Assembly: GCF_024054535.1 (NCBI RefSeq)
Contig: NZ_JAMXLV010000016.1
Coordinates: 1-64,000, forward strand
DNA: 64,000 nt
Direction: 5' to 3'
Origin: Thermococcus alcaliphilus
Lineage (GTDB): Archaea; Methanobacteriota_B; Thermococci; Thermococcales; Thermococcaceae
Part shown: positions 19,775-29,612 of the stretch, one piece after another
Numbering within the stretch: the first letter of the stretch is position 1
Layout of the letters: each line of letters opens with the position of its first letter
Notes under the pieces: generated by a model
What the model was told of the DNA's origin: nothing
Seen by the model: only the letters and a program-made list of their open reading frames with translations
Database searches by the model: none
Position numbers and translations under genes: made by a program

Positions 19775-20591
19775 GAGCCTTTATGAGTTCTTTATCATTT
19801 AGGGCGGCTTTTTTGAGAAGTCCCTTTCTTTTTAATTCAGCCCCGATTTTTACGCTAATAGGGATTCTGATGCCGAGCTCCCTTAGATAATCCGCTTCCT
19901 CAAAAATCTCTCTCGGTTTTCCTTCCATCACTAGCTCTCCCCTATCCAAAACTATTATCCTATCGGCAAAATCAAACAGATATTCGGTATTATGCTCAAC
20001 CAGAACTATTGTAATACCTTGTTCCTTGTTTAAAAGGGTTATCAAACTTAAAACCTGTTCCCTGCCAATGGGGTCTAGTTGAGAGGTAGGCTCATCAAGC
20101 ACCAGAACCTCTGGCTTAAGGGCTAAAACACTGGCTATCGCAAGCCTCTGTTTCTGCCCACCACTTAGGTTTGGAGGAAATTCTTTTTCAAGCCCTTCAA
20201 GTCCAGTAATTTTCAATGCCCAGTAAACCCTCCTCCTTATTTCCTCCACATCCAGGCCAAGGTTCTCAAGGGCAAATGCCACTTCCTCCTCGACGGTCAT
20301 GTTGAAGAGCTGGGAGTCAGGATTTTGGAGAACTAATCCAACAATCTTCGAAAGTTCCGCTACGCTAGCTTCTTTAGTGTTGTATCCCTTTACAAAGACA
20401 TTGCCCCTAAAATCTCCTCTTATCGAATGGGGAATTATCCCGTTAAATGTTAAGCAGAGGGTAGATTTGCCGCTTCCACTCGCTCCCAAAATGCCCAAAA
20501 ACTCTCCTTTCTTAACTTTAAAGTTGATGTCCTTGAGAGAATACTCCTTTGCTCCAGTATATTTAAAACTCAGATCCTCTACTCTTATCAT
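19752..20591 (-). CDS. ECF-type ABC transporter ATP-binding protein
   Basis: 279 residues. Walker A is GASGSGKST, the Q-loop is in LVLQNPDSQLFN, the signature is LSGGQKQRLAIASVLALKPEV and Walker B VLVLDEPTSQLD. The Q-loop form is typical of EcfA/CbiO ATPases for vitamins or Co/Ni. No EcfT or S component is adjacent. It follows trkH by only 3 bp, so it is co-transcribed with a potassium transporter, which is an unexpected partner. Confidence 0.9.
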   Translation of the reverse strand: MIRVEDLSFKYTGAKEYSLKDINFKVKKGEFLGILGASGSGKSTLCLTFNGIIPHSIRGDFRGNVFVKGYNTKEASVAELSKIVGLVLQNPDSQLFNMTVEEEVAFALENLGLDVEEIRRRVYWALKITGLEGLEKEFPPNLSGGQKQRLAIASVLALKPEVLVLDEPTSQLDPIGREQVLSLITLLNKEQGITIVLVEHNTEYLFDFADRIIVLDRGELVMEGKPREIFEEADYLRELGIRIPISVKIGAELKRKGLLKKAALNDKELIKALKALLKS

Positions 20592-20594
20592 GCT

Positions 20595-22079
20595 TTACTC
20601 CCTCTCCACGATTCTGGGCACCATTAGGAGAACGCCAAATATGAACACAAGGGTTGAGAATATCTCAAGCCTTCCAATCCACATATGAAGGATAAGGAGA
20701 ACCTTAACATCCAGCGGCAATCCCGGGGATGTTATTCCCACACTTAACCCAACGTTTCCCTGAGCTGAGGCAACTTCAAAGAAAGCGTCCGCCAAGCTAG
20801 CCCCAACCCTAAGCATGACCCATACGGTTCCAATTAACAAGAAAGCAATGTAAGTCATCGTAAATCCTAAAACCTCCTGCAGATCTTCCTCCGTGAAGAT
20901 ATAATCACCAATTTTCCTTTTTATGACTGCCCCCTTAGGAAGGATAGCCTGCTGGATAGTCCACTTCAAGGTCTGGAACGTTAGAGTGATGCGGATGAGC
21001 TTTATACCTCCCGCCGTGCTTCCAGCCCCACCACCAACTACCATCAGAAAACCAATTAGGAGCTTTGCCAGCTCTGGATATTTGGATAAATCCGAGATAG
21101 AGAAGCCAGTACATGTTATGGCAGAGACCGCATGAAATACGGCCTCCCTGAAAGATTCTCCAATTGTCAGCCCATCGTAAACCATAAGCCCATATCCAAT
21201 GAGTGCTATAACTGGGGTTAAAAAGAAGAACATGTACTTAACCTGGATGTCCCTAAAGAATGGCACAAGGGACTTCTCCTTAAACATTTTATAGTGGACG
21301 GTAAAGTTTGTTGCACCCATTATCATAAGAAAAATCGTAACTGCCTCTATGCTGAGGCTGTTGAAAAACCCTATGCTCAAGTCGTGGGAGCTCATACCAC
21401 CGGTTCCAAGCCCGGTCATTGAGTGTATCACAGCATCGAAGAGCCCCATACCGTTTATGTAGTATAGGTAAACACCTACAACCGTCAAGACGGCATATAT
21501 CTGGAAGATTATCTTTGAAGTATTTGCCAAGTTTGGGAGAATTCTCTCGCTTCTCGCCTCCGCTCTGTAAAGTCTCGCCGCAGCAACTCCTGGGCGAATC
21601 AAAATGGTAAGGGCAACCAGCACTATGCCTATTCCACCAAGCCACTGCATCCAAGCTCTCCAGAAGAGAATTATATGGGGGTAGCTTTCGAGATTGTGCA
21701 TCATGGTTAACCCGGTTCCAGTCCAAGCAGACATGCTCTCAAAATAGGAGTCAACAAAGCTCATGCCCGCTATCCTAATGAAGGGAACTACACTTACAAA
21801 AGAGGCAAAAAGCCATACGAAAGCGGCAGAAATCATGGCCTGCCTCAGGTTTACGTCTTCTATATGTTCAGAATGTCTAGCAAGCCATGCGCCAAAAAGA
21901 ATACATGCCAAACCAGGAATGACAAAATAATAGACGTACTGCATCTCTTCCCTGTAAATCCACGTAATTAAGACTGGGATTAGATAAGCAACACCTATAC
22001 CTTGAAGGAGCGCTCCTATGAGATTTCTTATGACAAAGATGTCATCGGCGATGTTGATGTACTTACGAAGCTCTAGCAT
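20595..22079 (-). CDS. trkH: Trk-type potassium uptake membrane subunit
   Basis: 494 residues with about ten membrane segments arranged as four M1-P-M2 units. Selectivity-loop glycines are in WTGTGLTM, MTGLGTGGMSSHD, TCTGFSI and QGNVGLSVG. It carries K+ with a TrkA-type regulatory partner, not present in this window. A stop-to-start gap of 3 bp links it to the ECF ATPase gene. Confidence 0.95.
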   Translation of the reverse strand: MLELRKYINIADDIFVIRNLIGALLQGIGVAYLIPVLITWIYREEMQYVYYFVIPGLACILFGAWLARHSEHIEDVNLRQAMISAAFVWLFASFVSVVPFIRIAGMSFVDSYFESMSAWTGTGLTMMHNLESYPHIILFWRAWMQWLGGIGIVLVALTILIRPGVAAARLYRAEARSERILPNLANTSKIIFQIYAVLTVVGVYLYYINGMGLFDAVIHSMTGLGTGGMSSHDLSIGFFNSLSIEAVTIFLMIMGATNFTVHYKMFKEKSLVPFFRDIQVKYMFFFLTPVIALIGYGLMVYDGLTIGESFREAVFHAVSAITCTGFSISDLSKYPELAKLLIGFLMVVGGGAGSTAGGIKLIRITLTFQTLKWTIQQAILPKGAVIKRKIGDYIFTEEDLQEVLGFTMTYIAFLLIGTVWVMLRVGASLADAFFEVASAQGNVGLSVGITSPGLPLDVKVLLILHMWIGRLEIFSTLVFIFGVLLMVPRIVERE

Positions 22080-22172
22080 TGAGTCACCACATTGTTTAAG
22101 GAGAATAGGGCGTTAAAAAATTTTCGAGAAATCAGACAACTTTTTTAAAAACAAAATAGAGAGTGAACTTAG

Positions 22173-23072
<900 letters not shown>

Positions 23073-23168
23073 TTTTGTTATGCTTTTTTATTACTTTTGT
23101 TTAAGAGTGAATTTGTTTCCAGTTTTTTGAAGATGGGAAAGAAGCGAAGTCCAATTTTTGCTCGGCTA

Positions 23169-23255
23169 TGGCGCCGGGGCGGGGATTTGAACCCCGGCGG
23201 GCAAACGCCCAGTGGATCTCGAGTCCACCGCCTTCCCTGGCTAGGCTACCCCGGC
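23169..23255 (-). tRNA. tRNA-Ser (anticodon CGA)
   Basis: The minus strand folds as a class II tRNA. The acceptor GCCGGGG pairs with CCCCGGC. The anticodon arm GTGGA-CTCGAGA-TCCAC has CGA at 34-36. A long variable arm (GGGCGTTTGCCC) and the T arm CCGGGGTTCAAATCCCCG follow. CCA is encoded. The long variable arm and anticodon identify serine, reading UCG. No intron is seen. Confidence 0.97.
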
Positions 23256-23280
23256 GCTCGATTTTTAGTAAAAGAGACCA

Positions 23281-23291
23281 GCTTATAAACC
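23281..23291 (-). promoter_or_regulatory. TATA box of the tRNA-Ser gene
   Basis: The minus strand reads GGTTTATAAGC 26-36 bp before the mature 5' end, the standard archaeal distance. Confidence 0.7.
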
Positions 23292-23331
23292 TTGCTGGTT
23301 TCGAAGAGCAAAAATGGGAAAAGTAAAGGTC

Positions 23332-23445
23332 TCACTCCTTATCATTGCAAGATGCCAATCCGCAGAGCAAAAGCAGTGGCAAGTCCTCTAAGCCTATTTT
23401 TCCCTCAATAAGTTTCTTTCTCACGAGCTCTCTAAGTTCCACCAT
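23332..23445 (-). CDS. Small uncharacterised protein, 37 aa
   Basis: A 37-residue ORF starting MVELRELVRKKLIEGK, with a leucine run LPLLLLCG and two cysteines near the C-terminus. Support is strong for its size. GGTGGTGAT lies 4 bases before the ATG, and the TATA-like TTTATAAAT is about 30 bp further upstream. I do not recognise the family. It is between tRNA-Ser and hypE, with its own promoter. Confidence 0.6.
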   Translation of the reverse strand: MVELRELVRKKLIEGKIGLEDLPLLLLCGLASCNDKE

Positions 23446-23543
23446 TGTATCACCACCGGTGGCGAAGAAAAGAAGTGATTTATAAATTTTTGTGACTCAA
23501 ATAAGGATACAATGTACATAAAAGAACATTAAAAGAGAATAGC

Positions 23544-24563
23544 TCAGCAGACCCTCGGCACGGGGTCACCAACGGGTGGCTCCATAAATCTCTTTCCACC
23601 TATGCCAGTCTCAAGAAGCACCTTGCCACGATATTGATCTATTACCTCACCTATAATCGCAGCATCTCTGCCGAGTTTGGTTTTTCTCATAGCTTGAAGA
23701 GCCTCCTCAGCGTATTCTCTCGCGACAACCATCACGACCTTTCCTTCATTGGCAACTTCATATGGGCTTATGCCAAGCATGTCACTAGCAGCCCTTACCT
23801 CGGGCTTTACTGGGATATCACTCTCCCTAACAAGAATCCCAATGTTGCTCTTTCTTGCTATCTCGTTCAGGGCGTTGCTTAATCCGCCCCTTGTGGGATC
23901 TTTCATTGCATGAATGTTCTCCCACCCAATTGTTTCAGCGACAGCTTTTACTACTTCCCATACGGGGGAAACGTCACTCTTAAGCTCCGTCTCAAAGGCT
24001 ATCCCTTCTCTATGGCTCATCAAAGCTATCCCATGATCACCAACAGTTCCGCTGACCAAAACAATATCTCCCACCTTTGCCCCAGCATCGCTTATCGGCC
24101 TTTCAGCAATTCCAATTCCAGCCGTTATAACGAAAATCCCTATCTTATCTTCGACGACTTTGGTGTCCCCGGTAACTATAGGAACTGGAACTTCCTTTGC
24201 AGTTTCATCCATTGATTTTAGGATTCTCTCAAAGTCCTCCCCGCTAAACCCTTCTTGGATTATCATAGAGTTTGCAAGCGCTAAAGGCTCTGCCCCCATT
24301 ACGGCTAAATCATTCACCGTTCCGCTCACAGCCAAGCGGCCTATATCCCCTCCGGGAAAGAAGAGCGGCTTAACTGTATGCCCATCTATGGTAAAAACCA
24401 AATGCTTATCTCCGAAGGGAATTGTTGCGGCATCGTCTAAGGCATCTAGCCCTATCCCACCGGCTGATTTCAATGTAAGGTTTTTGAGAATCACATCTCT
24501 AATAAATTCCTCCATCAACTCTCCACCAGCTCCGTGTTCAAGCTTTATTCTCATATTCACCAC
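23544..24563 (-). CDS. hypE: Hydrogenase maturation protein HypE
   Basis: 339 residues of the PurM/ThiL-like fold. KLEHGAGGELMEEFI opens the protein, and FTIDGHTVKPLFFPGGDIGRLAVSGTVNDLAVMGA is the ATP-binding core region. The conserved C-terminal Cys is present in the ending DPVPRVC; it carries the thiocarbamate that is dehydrated to thiocyanate, the source of the CN ligands of [NiFe] hydrogenases. It lies 60 bp downstream of hypF on the same strand. Confidence 0.96.
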   Translation of the reverse strand: MVNMRIKLEHGAGGELMEEFIRDVILKNLTLKSAGGIGLDALDDAATIPFGDKHLVFTIDGHTVKPLFFPGGDIGRLAVSGTVNDLAVMGAEPLALANSMIIQEGFSGEDFERILKSMDETAKEVPVPIVTGDTKVVEDKIGIFVITAGIGIAERPISDAGAKVGDIVLVSGTVGDHGIALMSHREGIAFETELKSDVSPVWEVVKAVAETIGWENIHAMKDPTRGGLSNALNEIARKSNIGILVRESDIPVKPEVRAASDMLGISPYEVANEGKVVMVVAREYAEEALQAMRKTKLGRDAAIIGEVIDQYRGKVLLETGIGGKRFMEPPVGDPVPRVC

Positions 24564-24623
24564 CTGCTTTTTTCTCTAAGGGAACCCTTTAAAATGTTAC
24601 TAAGGAGGCAAAAAAAGAGGAAA

Positions 24624-26936
24624 TCAAAGTATCAAGTCCTCTTTACTCAGATAACCCTCCAAATAGAGACCTCCAAGGAAAGCCTGGCCGACGTTTGTCC
24701 CATTGTCCCCCCTTGGTACTTCGTACGTTGAGTAGAACCTCAGACCATTGCCTTCCACGATTTTTCTTATCGTTTTCACTATGAGCTCGTTGTATGCAAC
24801 TCCTCCGCTTATGCCAATGTTCTTAACTCCAAACTCCTTCGCCTTCTCAACTGCAACTTCCCCAAAAGCCCGCCCTAGAGCGAGGTGAACTGAATACGCT
24901 ATATCCGCCGGATTTGCCTTGCTTTCAAGAACCTGTTCAAATAATTCCTCAACCTTCAGCTCTTCCCCCTCTATGGGAATGCTAAAGCCAAGATCGTTTT
25001 TGCCCTTAAAGGCAATTCCCTCAAGCTTCATTGCGGGTTCTCCTTCGTAGGTTCTCCTATATGCAACGTTGAGCAGAACAGCCATCGCGTCAAGAACCCT
25101 GCCGGTTGAGGAGGCATAACCAACGTTTATTTCCCTTGCGAGCTGGTTAAGTATTACGTTGAACTCAACCTTCCCGTATCTGAGGTTTTCAACAGCTTTT
25201 GGACAGTGCCTTTCGATTATCTCTTTTACTTCCTCTACCCCATAGAGCTTGCTCAAAATCCCCACTAAAGCCCTAAGAGGATAATAGCTCGCCAAATCTC
25301 CACCTGGGAGGGGGTAATAACTTATATGGGCTAACCTCTCAACGTCTTCGTAGCTTAAGTATAAAACTTCACCCCCCCATGTGTTTCCATCGCTTCCGTA
25401 GCCAACTCCATCCACTGCTATTCCTACTATCTCGTCAAGATTGTTTTCAGCCATAACAGAAGCAATGTGAGCGTAGTGGTGCTGTACTTGGATAAATTCT
25501 GCATTTTCCTCTTCCGCTATCTCCATTGCTAGTTTTGTGGTGTTGTAAAGCGGGTGAAGGTCAGCAACCACAAGGTCAAACCCCTTAATCCTCAGTATTT
25601 TCTTGAAGTGGGCTATGGCACTCCTCATGAATTCAAGAACTTCAACCTTTGAAGTGTTTCCTATGTACTGGCTCGGATAAACCCTCGAGCCCTTTATCAT
25701 TCCAAAAGCATTCATGAGCTCTGCCCCAACTGCCAAGCCCGAATACTCAAAAGGTATATCTATTGGCAATGGAACAAACCCTCTGCTCCTTCTTATTACA
25801 GCCCTTTTTCCATCAACGAACCTGATAACGCTGTCATCCGTTCTGTTGAGAATTTTCCTGTTGTGCAGCAAAAAGTAATCGGCTAAGTCCTTAAGCTCCT
25901 CAAAGGCTCTATCGTTGTCTATTACCATTGGCATTCCCGGGTAATTAGCAGAGGTCATGACGTAAACAGGGCTCTTTGAGTAGTGGAAGAGTATGTAGTG
26001 GGTTCCAGCATAGGGGAGCATGACACCTATAGTGGGCAAGCCCGGGGCTAGAGCCTCTGGCAGTGGGAATGGTTCCTTCTTCCTTAAAGCCACTATTGGC
26101 TTCCTGTAGCTTGTGAGTTCTTCCCTCTCTACATCACTAACTATTGCAAAGCTCTCTACTGTTTCTAGGTCTTTAGCCATTATTGCAAAGGGCTGCTGAG
26201 GTCTTAGAATTCTCCTCCTAAGCTCCTTCACAACTTCTTCATTGGTAGCGTCGCAGGCTATGTGAATCCCACCTATGCCTTTTATTGCCACTATGTAGCC
26301 CTTGTCGATAAGCTCTGCAGCCTTCTTTAGCGGATCTCCCGTTATTTCTTTTCCATCGTTCGTGTAGAGCCTGTAGCTCGGTCCACATACAGGGCAGCAA
26401 ACCGGTTCCGCGTGGTATCTTCTATTTAGAGGATCCCTGTACTCGCTCTCACAATAATCGCACATGTCGAATTCTCTCATTGTTGTGTTTACCCTGTCAT
26501 AAGGAAGGTCTTCTATTATCGTAAACCTCGGACCGCAGTTTGTGCACACGATGAAAGGATACATGTACCTCTTATCCGTGGGATCGAAAAGCTCCCTAAG
26601 ACAGTCATCGCATATGCTCACGTCTGGAGGAATTATAGAATCCCCACCTCCCCCACCGTTGGAGCTCTTTTCTATGTAAAACCTGTCAAATCCCTGAAAC
26701 GGGATTTCTTTCACGTTTATCCTCTCAACCCTAGCAAGGGGAGGTGCTTTTTCTCTAAGGTCTCTCAAGAAGGCCTTTACTTTTTCTTCTTTCCCCTCAA
26801 CCACTATCTCCACTCCAGCATCGCCAAGATTTTTAACGTATCCCCTTAGATCGTGCTCATGAGCAATTCTGTAAACGAAGGGTCTAAAACCGACCCCCTG
26901 GACAATTCCCTCAACGTGAATATGATAAGCTTTCAC
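24624..26936 (-). CDS. hypF: Carbamoyltransferase HypF
   Basis: 770 residues with the full domain order. An N-terminal acylphosphatase (VEGIVQGVGFRPFVYR) leads to two zinc-finger pairs (CDDC...CTNCG, CDYC...CPVCG), a YrdC domain, and a Kae1-like carbamoyltransferase domain (HHYAHIASVMAE, DGVGYGSDGNTWGGE, GISGGVAYNELI). It makes carbamoyl-AMP and transfers the group to HypE. GTG 26936, after AGGTGAAGGTA, gives the family start MKAYHIHVEG; a longer reading would cross the promoter. Confidence 0.95.
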   Translation of the reverse strand: MKAYHIHVEGIVQGVGFRPFVYRIAHEHDLRGYVKNLGDAGVEIVVEGKEEKVKAFLRDLREKAPPLARVERINVKEIPFQGFDRFYIEKSSNGGGGGDSIIPPDVSICDDCLRELFDPTDKRYMYPFIVCTNCGPRFTIIEDLPYDRVNTTMREFDMCDYCESEYRDPLNRRYHAEPVCCPVCGPSYRLYTNDGKEITGDPLKKAAELIDKGYIVAIKGIGGIHIACDATNEEVVKELRRRILRPQQPFAIMAKDLETVESFAIVSDVEREELTSYRKPIVALRKKEPFPLPEALAPGLPTIGVMLPYAGTHYILFHYSKSPVYVMTSANYPGMPMVIDNDRAFEELKDLADYFLLHNRKILNRTDDSVIRFVDGKRAVIRRSRGFVPLPIDIPFEYSGLAVGAELMNAFGMIKGSRVYPSQYIGNTSKVEVLEFMRSAIAHFKKILRIKGFDLVVADLHPLYNTTKLAMEIAEEENAEFIQVQHHYAHIASVMAENNLDEIVGIAVDGVGYGSDGNTWGGEVLYLSYEDVERLAHISYYPLPGGDLASYYPLRALVGILSKLYGVEEVKEIIERHCPKAVENLRYGKVEFNVILNQLAREINVGYASSTGRVLDAMAVLLNVAYRRTYEGEPAMKLEGIAFKGKNDLGFSIPIEGEELKVEELFEQVLESKANPADIAYSVHLALGRAFGEVAVEKAKEFGVKNIGISGGVAYNELIVKTIRKIVEGNGLRFYSTYEVPRGDNGTNVGQAFLGGLYLEGYLSKEDLIL

Positions 26937-26967
26937 TACCTTCACCTGTTTCAGAATTGGAAAAAAG

Positions 26968-26984
26968 GAATTTATATCTTTCCA
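26968..26984 (-). promoter_or_regulatory. hypFE promoter (BRE/TATA)
   Basis: The minus strand reads GGAAAGATATAAATTCC, a good purine-rich BRE plus TATA, 32-48 bp upstream of the hypF GTG. The SurR site begins immediately upstream. Confidence 0.75.
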
Positions 26985-26985
26985 A

Positions 26986-27002
26986 AACCAAAAGTTAAAA
27001 AC
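26986..27002 (-). promoter_or_regulatory. SurR operator upstream of hypF
   Basis: The minus strand reads GTTTTTAACTTTTGGTT, an exact GTT-n3-AAC-n5-GTT SurR site adjoining the BRE. It shares TAAC-n-TTTGGTT with the site before the sulfhydrogenase operon. Confidence 0.8.
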
Positions 27003-27147
27003 TAATGAAGAGTTTTCAACCAAAGGTTTGAAGCTGGGAGTTTTTGGAAAGAGAAATAAAGGGGCTGTTTTGTAAATAGTTAAAATCGTAAAGTTTGTTG
27101 GGGTTTGTAGGGCGAAATTTTTAAATATTTTTTGGAGTGTTTTGTAG

Positions 27148-27319
27148 TGATGGGCAGTCCTCGATATGTGGGGTTTTAAGCCCGAATGGGGACTGTCGAG
27201 AGCCTGAAGATGTGGGGAGTCTCCGTTCCCCCCGAAAGCCCCACGATGAAGATTGGAGTGGGGAAGGTCAGCCGTGCTGATGTTTACAAACTTTATGCGA
27301 GTTACGGCTGACCAGAACG
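27148..27319 (+). ncRNA. GC-rich structured RNA gene candidate (H/ACA-like)
   Basis: An isolated GC-rich stretch in an AT-rich gap, preceded by a TATA-like TTTTTAAATATTTT at 27117-27130. Hairpins can be drawn: CAGTCC with GGACTG, GCCCCAC with GTGGGG, and a perfect 10-bp stem GGTCAGCCGT/ACGGCTGACC. The 3' stem is followed by AGA, which could be an ANA box, and its loop region has TGATG and GCGAG, as in L7Ae-bound kink-turns. This resembles the multi-hairpin H/ACA RNAs of Pyrococcus; I cannot name it. Ends are approximate. Confidence 0.55.
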
Positions 27320-27324
27320 GTTCA

Positions 27325-28020
27325 TCAATACCCCTCATAAAGCCTATACGCCAAAAACTTTGGCAGGCCGGCCTCTATTATCTTCCTCGCTGCCGTATCA
27401 ACGTCATATTCAACCCTTTCAAACACTATCTCATCACTATCCGTATCTATGAATGCATAAGCTGCCCTCCAGTCTCCGTCTCTGGGCTGACCAACTCCGC
27501 CTGGGTTTATTATTCTCCTGTTTCCAATCTCCTTGAGCATCTGCATGTGTGTATGTCCCACAACAAGGTTCTTTTCTCTGAAATACTTCAAAACCTCGAC
27601 AAATTCACTATCGGGGAGCCAGGGAAAGAGGTACTCATCCAGAGGTGCCCTCGGAGAGCCGTGGATTATCAAAAAATCTTCTCCATCGGTTCTAAAAAGT
27701 TGCCTCACAGGAAGCCTTCGAAGGAATTCGATGTTTTCTCCGCTCATCACCCTTTCATGCCATCTTATTGCTTCCCTTGCATAGGGATTAAAACCCCAGG
27801 CAATCCCAAAGGCAACAGCATTATCGTGGTTGCCCCTCACGCAGAGAATTTCCCTCTTTTCCATTTCCTCTCTAAAAAATTCCACGACCTCGTTGGGATT
27901 TGCTCCATAGCCTACTAAATCACCCATGCAGAATACCACCTCGGCTTTCTTTACCCTTTTCCATACAGCCTCCAAGGCTTCGAGGTTTGAGTGGATGTCA
28001 CTTATGAGGGCTATCAGCAT
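27325..28020 (-). CDS. YfcE-like metallophosphoesterase
   Basis: 231 residues with the full calcineurin-like motif series: LISDIHSNLEAL, GDLVGYGANP, RGNHDNAV, IIHGSPRAP and VGHTHMQ. Two metals are expected. The substrate is unknown; relatives are phosphodiesterases on small substrates or DNA/RNA ends. It converges on the RNA gene candidate. Confidence 0.9.
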   Translation of the reverse strand: MLIALISDIHSNLEALEAVWKRVKKAEVVFCMGDLVGYGANPNEVVEFFREEMEKREILCVRGNHDNAVAFGIAWGFNPYAREAIRWHERVMSGENIEFLRRLPVRQLFRTDGEDFLIIHGSPRAPLDEYLFPWLPDSEFVEVLKYFREKNLVVGHTHMQMLKEIGNRRIINPGGVGQPRDGDWRAAYAFIDTDSDEIVFERVEYDVDTAARKIIEAGLPKFLAYRLYEGY

Positions 28021-28055
28021 GTTATCTATTACACATCAAAGATTAAATCCTTTTC

Positions 28056-29327
28056 TCAGCAGACTTCATTAACCCTTCCAAAATAGCTTGGGCTTTCTTC
28101 GTAGAATTCCTCTATAAGCCTCTGGAGCTTCTTTGAGAGTTCTATCTGAACTCCCCAGGAACCCTCAATGTAGCCCTTAGCCGCCATCCTGCCAAGAAAC
28201 TTCTTCATCTCATCGCTAAGTGGGGAAGGCTTGCATCTTGCCCACGGAGTTCCCGGTAAAGGCATAAAATAATGAGCCCTAACCTTTCCGCCTTTGCGCA
28301 TTATCCACTTCATAAATTCTATACTCTTTCTCTGGCTTTCTTCATTTTCGTTTGGCAAGCCAACTATGAAGTCAACAACAGGCTCTATCCCATATTCGAG
28401 CATATACTCAACCGCTTGCCTTACATGCTCCGTTGTGTGCAAGCGGTGCATGGCCTTAAGCATCTCATCGTCGCCGCTTTGAGCGCCTATCGCCAGCCTT
28501 CTGTTGTCGGCATACTTCAAGAGAAGCTCAAGTGTTTCAGGCTTAACGAACTCTGGCCGTACTTCACTCGGAAAAGTACCGTAGAAAAGCCTCCTCCCCT
28601 CTTCCCTTAGGGGTTGAAGAGCTTTTAAAAGGGCTTCAAGCTTGTCGACTCTTAATATTGCTCCCGGACTGCCATAGGCGAAGGCGTTTGGGGTTATGTA
28701 GCGCATGTCCTTCATTCTTCTTGAATATCTCACAATCTGATCTATCGGCCTGTGCCTCATACGAAAGCCCTTTGCATAGGGGGTTTGGCAGTAGTAACAA
28801 CCAAAGGGACAGCCACGGCTTATTTCTATGGGCGCTATCAGATAAGAGCTTTCCGCAAAAGGAGGAAACTTAGTAAAGTCTTCAACCTTCGCAAAACCCG
28901 TAAAGACAAATTCACCGTCGAGGTAAAACGCAAGCCCCTTAATCTCCATGAGTTCCCTTGTTATTTTAAAGTTGCTCTTTTTAAGGGCTGTTAAAAGCTG
29001 GAATAGAACCTCTTCCCCTTCTCCTACAGCGGCTATATCAAACCCCATCCTTAAAGTATGTCTTGGCATCGCGGTTGCATGATAACCCCCAGCCACTAAT
29101 AAGGCGTTGGTCTTTTCCTTTAGGATGTTTACTTCTTTCTCAACTTCCCAAATCTCCTCGGTGAAGAAAGAGTATAGAACAACTCTAGGCTTTGCCCTCA
29201 GAATCTCGCTAAAATCCTTTGTTATTAGGAGCTCACCGATATCAAAGCCTTGAGACTCAAGTGCACCCAAAAGATGCACAAAAGCGTTGTGATTTCGCCT
29301 TGTCATTCTAACAGCTATCTCATGCAT
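28056..29327 (-). CDS. B12-binding/radical SAM protein, MJ1487-like
   Basis: 423 residues. The first 120 form a cobalamin-binding-like domain (VLYSFFTEEIW, LLVAGGYHATAMPRHTLRMG, GEGEEVLFQLL). A radical SAM domain follows with the cluster motif RGCPFGCYYCQTPYAKG. The C-terminal part has PLPGTPWARCKPS. It is in the same class as MiaB-like enzymes but without a TRAM domain; the substrate is unknown. It may be co-transcribed with the phosphoesterase gene 35 bp downstream. Confidence 0.82.
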   Translation of the reverse strand: MHEIAVRMTRRNHNAFVHLLGALESQGFDIGELLITKDFSEILRAKPRVVLYSFFTEEIWEVEKEVNILKEKTNALLVAGGYHATAMPRHTLRMGFDIAAVGEGEEVLFQLLTALKKSNFKITRELMEIKGLAFYLDGEFVFTGFAKVEDFTKFPPFAESSYLIAPIEISRGCPFGCYYCQTPYAKGFRMRHRPIDQIVRYSRRMKDMRYITPNAFAYGSPGAILRVDKLEALLKALQPLREEGRRLFYGTFPSEVRPEFVKPETLELLLKYADNRRLAIGAQSGDDEMLKAMHRLHTTEHVRQAVEYMLEYGIEPVVDFIVGLPNENEESQRKSIEFMKWIMRKGGKVRAHYFMPLPGTPWARCKPSPLSDEMKKFLGRMAAKGYIEGSWGVQIELSKKLQRLIEEFYEESPSYFGRVNEVC

Positions 29328-29392
29328 GGTATAAAGTCAGAAGTAGATTTTTAAATGTTTACTCAAAAAAGAACAAAAGAAGGGAAAGGCCA

Positions 29393-29596
29393 TCAGGCCT
29401 TGATTGCAAGCTTAATGTCCTCGGCCTTAACGGTCTTTCTTCCAGCGTGCTTTGCAAGGTCTACTGCCTTCTTGGCGATCTCCATAGCCTTCTCCTCAAG
29501 GTGCTCGGCGAGGACCTTTGCTGCCTCCTCACTAACTCTTGGAGCACCTGCCTTTCTAATCAATCTGTCAACTGGGGCAATTGGCAACTCAGCCAT
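29393..29596 (-). CDS. Archaeal histone
   Basis: 67 residues forming a single histone fold: [17 protein letters not shown], then [18 protein letters not shown], and a C-terminal [12 protein letters not shown]. It wraps DNA as dimers stacking into larger hypernucleosomes. ATG 29596 is preceded by GGAGGTGTGGGAA; the in-frame GTG at 29605 lies in that site. A TATA-like TTTATATATAAC is about 55 bp upstream. Confidence 0.97.
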   Translation of the reverse strand: MAELPIAPVDRLIRKAGAPRVSEEAAKVLAEHLEEKAMEIAKKAVDLAKHAGRKTVKAEDIKLAIKA

Positions 29597-29612
29597 TTCC
29601 CACACCTCCTAA

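Noticed and set aside
26937-27338. N-terminal extension of HypF of about 134 residues
   Set aside because: It crosses the promoter, the SurR site and the RNA candidate, and HypF homologues begin at the acylphosphatase domain, matching GTG 26936.
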